NCBI GenBank assembly: GCA_963663395.1
Contig: OY760226.1
Location: 5,084,001-5,148,000 of the forward strand
Direction of reading: 5' to 3'
Length of the DNA stretch: 64,000 nucleotides
Source of the DNA: Azophilus sp963663395
GTDB lineage: Bacteria > Pseudomonadota > Gammaproteobacteria > Pseudomonadales > Azotimanducaceae
The position numbers and the translations under genes were made by a program. Positions within the stretch are counted from its first letter, which is position 1. Every line of letters begins with the position of its first letter. Below the pieces are notes generated by a model. The model ran no database searches and was not told the DNA's origin. It was given only the letters and a program-made list of their open reading frames with translations. Below, one piece after another: positions 60,648-64,000 of the stretch.

Positions 60648-60994
60648 CCCGGCCCATGTCCGTTCACGAAGCGATCCACCCCTCGGCCACCGAACACAGT
60701 CTGGCTCTCCCACGATCGTCTCCACCCGGCGGTGAGTGCGCGAACGCACCGCGTGGGACGGCGTGCTCACCGAGCCCGGCAATGACTCCTGATCGACGAG
60801 CTGGGACCTCCGGGGCCACGGCGAGAGCGACGTTCCGCCGGCCACTAACCGGGCAGCTACCTGTCGCTCGTGTACACACTGCAGTCATTGCCCCGGAGCT
60901 CATTGGCGCCGTTCTGTATGACTGAACATTTTGGTTACTGAAGAATTTCCTTAGACTGACCACCCATCCTAATCGTCTTTCCGGAGGATGAAAT
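60648..60994. other. GC-rich decayed sequence, probable alpha/beta-hydrolase remnant
   Basis: From 60802 the plus strand reads WDLRGHGESDVPP, the phrase that follows strand beta-4 in alpha/beta hydrolases. About 60 bases earlier another frame reads AWDGVLTEPGN. Stops and frame changes exclude a working gene. The last 60 bases are AT-richer and hold the promoter and ribosome site (CCGGAGGATG) of the Rieske oxygenase gene. Confidence 0.4.
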
Positions 60995-62209
60995 ATGGAC
61001 CAGAAAACAGAAGAGTTAATCAATACTGGTATGGAATACGAGCGCACTCGCAAGGGTCCTCCAGAAGACTTTCCACGGCTACCTGACATTCCCGTACAAC
61101 GCTACACAGACCCGGAGTTTTTTCAGTTGGAGCTGGAAAAGGTGTGGCAGAAATCCTGGTTGTACGTGGCCCATGAGGATGAATTGCCTAATCCCGGGGA
61201 CTTTCTTTTGTTTGAACACGGAAGTGCTCCAATACTGCTTATCAGGGGAAACGATGAGGTTGTGCGCGCGTTTTTTAACACCTGCAGGCATCGCGGGTCA
61301 CCTATTGTCGAAAGCAAATCGGGGAATAAGAGGGGATTGATGTGCCGATACCACGGCTGGACTTACTCTCTGGAAGGAGACCTGATAAACCTGCGTGACA
61401 AACGCGATTTTGTCGATCTCGATATGTCTTGCCGAGGCCTGTATAAGGTTCGCTGCGAGAAATATGGCAATTTGATCTTCATCAACGAAAACCCCGACGC
61501 AGAACCCTTGCTTGATTACCTGGATCCTTTCGCAAAGGACTTCGATGAGATGCAGCCGGAAAAGCTACGTTTTGTCGAACGCCACGGGTTCGAGGTGAAG
61601 TGCAATGTAAAAATTCTTTTGGACGCCTTTGCAGAGGTCTACCACATCAAATCCATCCATGAAAATACAGTCGATCGTTTCCTCGATCACCGTGGTTCCC
61701 ACATAACGCTGTGGGAAAACGGGCACTCCCGAATGGTTACTCCCATGCGGCGTGACGACTGGGTTGATCCCGGCTCGAAAGGCATGAAAGAAATCGAAAC
61801 CGTTAGCGAGATAGGGCGGAAAACCAATTTTTCATTCATTGTTTTCCCGAACCTCGTGACGCAGATTGATCATACAGGAACTCCCCTACTGACCTTCTGG
61901 CCGATGGACATCGAAACCACATACGCGGAGATCAACTGGTTTACTCCCGACCTGGATGGCTCCCCCCTGCCCGACCTTTGGAAAACGCGAATCAACAATC
62001 TGGATACCGTCCTCGCAGAGGACACCCAGTTTGCACCCCGTATCCAGAAATCCATGCAATCCAGGGTTTTTGAAGGTATACCACTCAACTACCAGGAGCG
62101 TCGGATATACCACTGGCACGAGGAGCTGGACCGACGAATAGGTCAAGAAAATCTTCCCCAATGCCAGCGGGTAGAACCCAAGCTTGGGTACCTCATCGAA
62201 ACTTCCTGA
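60995..62209 (+). CDS. Rieske [2Fe-2S] ring-hydroxylating oxygenase, alpha subunit
   Basis: This non-haem iron oxygenase of 404 residues binds its Rieske cluster with Cys97-x-His99 and Cys117-x2-His120 (FNTCRHRGSP, MCRYHGW). The mononuclear site is His217 and His222 in FAEVYHIKSIH. The residue equivalent to the electron-bridging Asp of naphthalene dioxygenase is Glu214. GGAGGATGAAAT precedes the ATG. A ferredoxin gene follows after 69 bases and a second alpha subunit converges. It is probably a monooxygenase or dealkylase acting on a small or cyclic substrate; specificity is unknown. Confidence 0.93.
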   Translation: MDQKTEELINTGMEYERTRKGPPEDFPRLPDIPVQRYTDPEFFQLELEKVWQKSWLYVAHEDELPNPGDFLLFEHGSAPILLIRGNDEVVRAFFNTCRHRGSPIVESKSGNKRGLMCRYHGWTYSLEGDLINLRDKRDFVDLDMSCRGLYKVRCEKYGNLIFINENPDAEPLLDYLDPFAKDFDEMQPEKLRFVERHGFEVKCNVKILLDAFAEVYHIKSIHENTVDRFLDHRGSHITLWENGHSRMVTPMRRDDWVDPGSKGMKEIETVSEIGRKTNFSFIVFPNLVTQIDHTGTPLLTFWPMDIETTYAEINWFTPDLDGSPLPDLWKTRINNLDTVLAEDTQFAPRIQKSMQSRVFEGIPLNYQERRIYHWHEELDRRIGQENLPQCQRVEPKLGYLIETS

Positions 62210-62251
62210 TACCGGGGCGCAATTTGACATGGAGGGTTTTGGTATTCTGGT

Positions 62252-62275
62252 TTACCCCATAACAACCTGGGGTAA
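62252..62275 (+). promoter_or_regulatory. 24-base palindrome at the ferredoxin translation start
   Basis: TTACCCCA and TGGGGTAA are perfect 8-base arms with an 8-base spacer (TAACAACC). The dyad ends 3 bases before the ferredoxin ATG and covers the only Shine-Dalgarno-like bases (GGGGTAA). It could be a DNA operator, or an RNA hairpin that hides the ribosome site and limits ferredoxin translation. Confidence 0.5.
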
Positions 62276-62278
62276 CGG

Positions 62279-62596
62279 ATGATCAAGCTGCTGGTTACAG
62301 ACCGCAACGCCCAGAGCCATGAACTCATTGCAGAGACCAGCCAAACGCTCATGCAAAATCTGCAGTATCAATCCTATGGTGTCGAAGCTATCTGCGGCGG
62401 TCTCTGCTCCTGCGCCACCTGTCATGTATACATCGGTAAAACCTGGCTGGACAAGATACCCAAGTTAGGTCCAGAAGAGGATGAATTACTTGATGGCGTC
62501 CTCGAACGAGAGACCACCTCCCGCCTCAGTTGTCAGATTCCTGTTACTGACCAACTAGATGGTATGGATCTGACAATCGCGCCAACTTCACTCTGA
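62279..62596 (+). CDS. Adrenodoxin-type [2Fe-2S] ferredoxin
   Basis: This 105-residue electron carrier has cluster ligands Cys39-x5-Cys45-x2-Cys48 and Cys85 (ICGGLCSCATCHV, LSCQIPV), the spacing of adrenodoxin/putidaredoxin-type proteins. An extra cysteine at 43 lies inside the loop. The acidic helix GPEEDELLDGVLERE is the partner-recognition region. It can feed a Rieske oxygenase (the gene just upstream) or the two P450s of this window. No ferredoxin reductase is encoded here. Confidence 0.93.
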   Translation: MIKLLVTDRNAQSHELIAETSQTLMQNLQYQSYGVEAICGGLCSCATCHVYIGKTWLDKIPKLGPEEDELLDGVLERETTSRLSCQIPVTDQLDGMDLTIAPTSL

Positions 62597-62637
62597 ATCC
62601 ATGCACGACTTTCCCGGTCCGATAATGCCAGATAGGG

Positions 62638-63996
62638 TTAATCTTCGGTGATCTCGCCCGTGTTCTTGTAAATGTAGTCGTCGATCAGCTCATTATTTCG
62701 ACGGACACGCACTTCCTGGTTGGACAGGAATGCTCCCTTAAAGCCCCTGGAATGAAAACCACGCTGCTGGGTCACGAACACCGCGATGTCTTCATCGATA
62801 GCCGGTGCCGGTTCCATGGACTCGCCGAATTCCAGCACGCGCAGCGGCGCTTCGCCATCGGCCGGGTCGTGTTTGGTGCGGGAGGGCATCAGATTCAGGG
62901 AATTGGGCTGGTCCTGCGAAGCAGGGCTCGCATACCACCAGCTGTCAAACAGGCACTGCTCGGGATCACTCATGTGCGGGCGGAGGCGCATGAAATGGAA
63001 GCCGTCAGACCAGAGTGACACAGCGAAGTTCGGGAACAGCGTGTAGTGAAAGTCATCGGTCAGCTGCTCATCCGGCACATTCGCGTAGTGGGTGTAGCCG
63101 AGCGCCGGGCCCTTTTCCCGCTTGGCCTTCTGGATCGCCTCACGGGTATCTGCGGGTCGATCCCTGAAGCCTGCCGGATCAAGCCCCCAGTAACGCAGCT
63201 GTCCCGCCAACGGTCCGACGATATTGCCATCCTTATCGGTAACGCCGACCCCATAGCTGCCCTTCAACACCATGCGGTTGTGACCTTCATCCGAGAGGTC
63301 AAGGCGGGTTTCTGAGTAGTGGGTAGCGACAAGGGCGGTGATCTTCGTACGGTCCGTGTCCGTGCTCGCACGCTGGTGCACGGTCGGCAAATGGTATATC
63401 TCGTTGAAATTGTCGATTGGGATTTTCCAGTTGCACGGCAGCCACATGCTATTGGCCATGGTACGTATCCATGTATGCAGCTCGCGCTTTTCCCACTCAT
63501 CCCAGATTGGGCCAAGGAAATCTTTCAGGCTGATGCAATCCGGGTCCATGTTGACCCAGATGAACCCGGCGAAGGATTCGCAGCGCAGTTCCTGGAGGCG
63601 AAGTTCCTCGCACGGGTCGCCTTCCGGGAAGTCTTCCCTGTCTGGCGCAAATTGCAGGCTGCCATCCGGCAGGTACGCGAAGCTGTGATACTTGCACACG
63701 AAGCGACGCCCATGCCCCTTGCCAAGTCCCACCAACTGATTGCCACGATGCTGGCAGACGTTGTAGAACGCCTTAATGCTGCCATCCTTCTGGCGCACCA
63801 TGAGAATCTCTTCCGGGCCCACCGGTTCCATCTGCCAGTCACCATACTCCGGTAATTCCGCCTCACGTCCGAGAAGTAGCCAGACCTTGGTCCACATGCC
63901 CTCCCATTCCTTTTCAAAAAATTCTTTTGACGTGTACCGGTAGCCGGGAATCCTGGAGCCCCTGCTTTTCTGATCCGGCCAGGTATCAATCTGCAT
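62638..63996 (-). CDS. Rieske [2Fe-2S] oxygenase, alpha subunit (5' end at the window edge)
   Basis: This 452-residue Rieske non-haem oxygenase has cluster ligands Cys81-x-His83 and Cys101-x2-His104 (YNVCQHRGNQ, FVCKYHSF). The mononuclear iron site NFNEIYHLPTVH has His202 and His207, with Glu199 in the bridging position usually held by Asp. The C-terminal half is longer than in the 60995 protein. The putative ATG at 63996 is 4 bases from the window end, so no ribosome site can be seen and the true start could lie outside. It converges on the ferredoxin gene with a 42-base gap. Confidence 0.9.
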   Translation of the reverse strand: MQIDTWPDQKSRGSRIPGYRYTSKEFFEKEWEGMWTKVWLLLGREAELPEYGDWQMEPVGPEEILMVRQKDGSIKAFYNVCQHRGNQLVGLGKGHGRRFVCKYHSFAYLPDGSLQFAPDREDFPEGDPCEELRLQELRCESFAGFIWVNMDPDCISLKDFLGPIWDEWEKRELHTWIRTMANSMWLPCNWKIPIDNFNEIYHLPTVHQRASTDTDRTKITALVATHYSETRLDLSDEGHNRMVLKGSYGVGVTDKDGNIVGPLAGQLRYWGLDPAGFRDRPADTREAIQKAKREKGPALGYTHYANVPDEQLTDDFHYTLFPNFAVSLWSDGFHFMRLRPHMSDPEQCLFDSWWYASPASQDQPNSLNLMPSRTKHDPADGEAPLRVLEFGESMEPAPAIDEDIAVFVTQQRGFHSRGFKGAFLSNQEVRVRRNNELIDDYIYKNTGEITED

Positions 63997-64000
63997 CGAC

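Noticed and set aside
1..64000. CRISPR array, tRNA, rRNA or phage attachment site
   Set aside because: No regularly spaced repeats, cloverleaf tRNA genes, ribosomal RNA sequences or integrase genes were seen on either strand.

Overview
The window is about 57% GC and comes from a free-living, Gram-negative pseudomonadotan (proteobacterial) heterotroph. Evidence for this is a TonB-dependent outer-membrane receptor, lipoprotein and Sec signal peptides, a periplasmic quinoprotein, and Shine-Dalgarno starts with frequent GTG/TTG. The class cannot be settled from the sequence; a DnaA domain I at 44.1 kb looks closer to the alphaproteobacterial type. No rRNA, tRNA or CRISPR array was seen.

Almost every gene fits catabolism of a hydrophobic, branched or cyclic carbon source of terpenoid/steroid type, although no substrate can be proven. 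Import is represented by a TonB receptor (32.8-35.3 kb) and two MFS carriers. Oxygenation is represented by two cytochromes P450, a phytanoyl-CoA-type dioxygenase, two Rieske oxygenases and an adrenodoxin-like ferredoxin. Alcohol/ketone chemistry is covered by five SDRs, two aldo/keto reductases, a zinc ADH, an iron ADH and a PQQ dehydrogenase. CoA activation and beta-oxidation are covered by one intact and one truncated acyl-CoA synthetase, one intact and one IS-split CoA-transferase, four intact acyl-CoA dehydrogenases and two crotonases. There are also two LLM flavin oxidoreductases, two HSL-type esterases, two kinase-fold phosphotransferases and a molybdopterin oxidoreductase.

Layout: 0-1.7 kb, IS1380 element cutting an acyl-CoA synthetase; 1.7-5.9 kb, synthetase remnant, ADH, PhyH and esterase; 6.0-7.5 kb, a frameshifted Fic gene; 8-9.8 kb, carboxylase fragment, SDR and SnoaL-like protein; 10-16 kb, minus-strand P450/AKR/DUF3604/beta-propeller group; 16.2-18.6 kb, iron ADH and LLM; 18.7-26.8 kb, minus-strand kinase, ACAD, MFS, and a CoA-transferase split by an IS110-family element; 27-31.3 kb, TetR, esterase, crotonase and CoA-transferase; 31.3-35.3 kb, ACAD and TonB receptor; 35.3-38.4 kb, PQQ dehydrogenase and DUF2889; 38.4-40.4 kb, phosphotransferase and crotonase; 40.5-46.2 kb, a plus-strand beta-oxidation operon containing a DnaA_N-LLM fusion; 46.2-49.8 kb, acyl-CoA synthetase, MFS and deazaflavin-type protein; 49.9-56.4 kb, P450, DUF3604 remnant, uncharacterised protein, AKR, amidohydrolase and TetR; 56.4-64 kb, molybdoenzyme, GST, SDR, Rieske oxygenases and ferredoxin.

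The most striking global property is gene scarring. At least a dozen gene boundaries carry 5', 3' or internally deleted pieces of paralogues of genes that are intact elsewhere in the window. A promoter block is also duplicated between 16 and 35 kb. This suggests repeated duplication and deletion that has shuffled catabolic modules under a small set of related promoters. The least expected single gene is a DnaA domain I fused to an F420/FMN-type LLM oxidoreductase (44061-45341).
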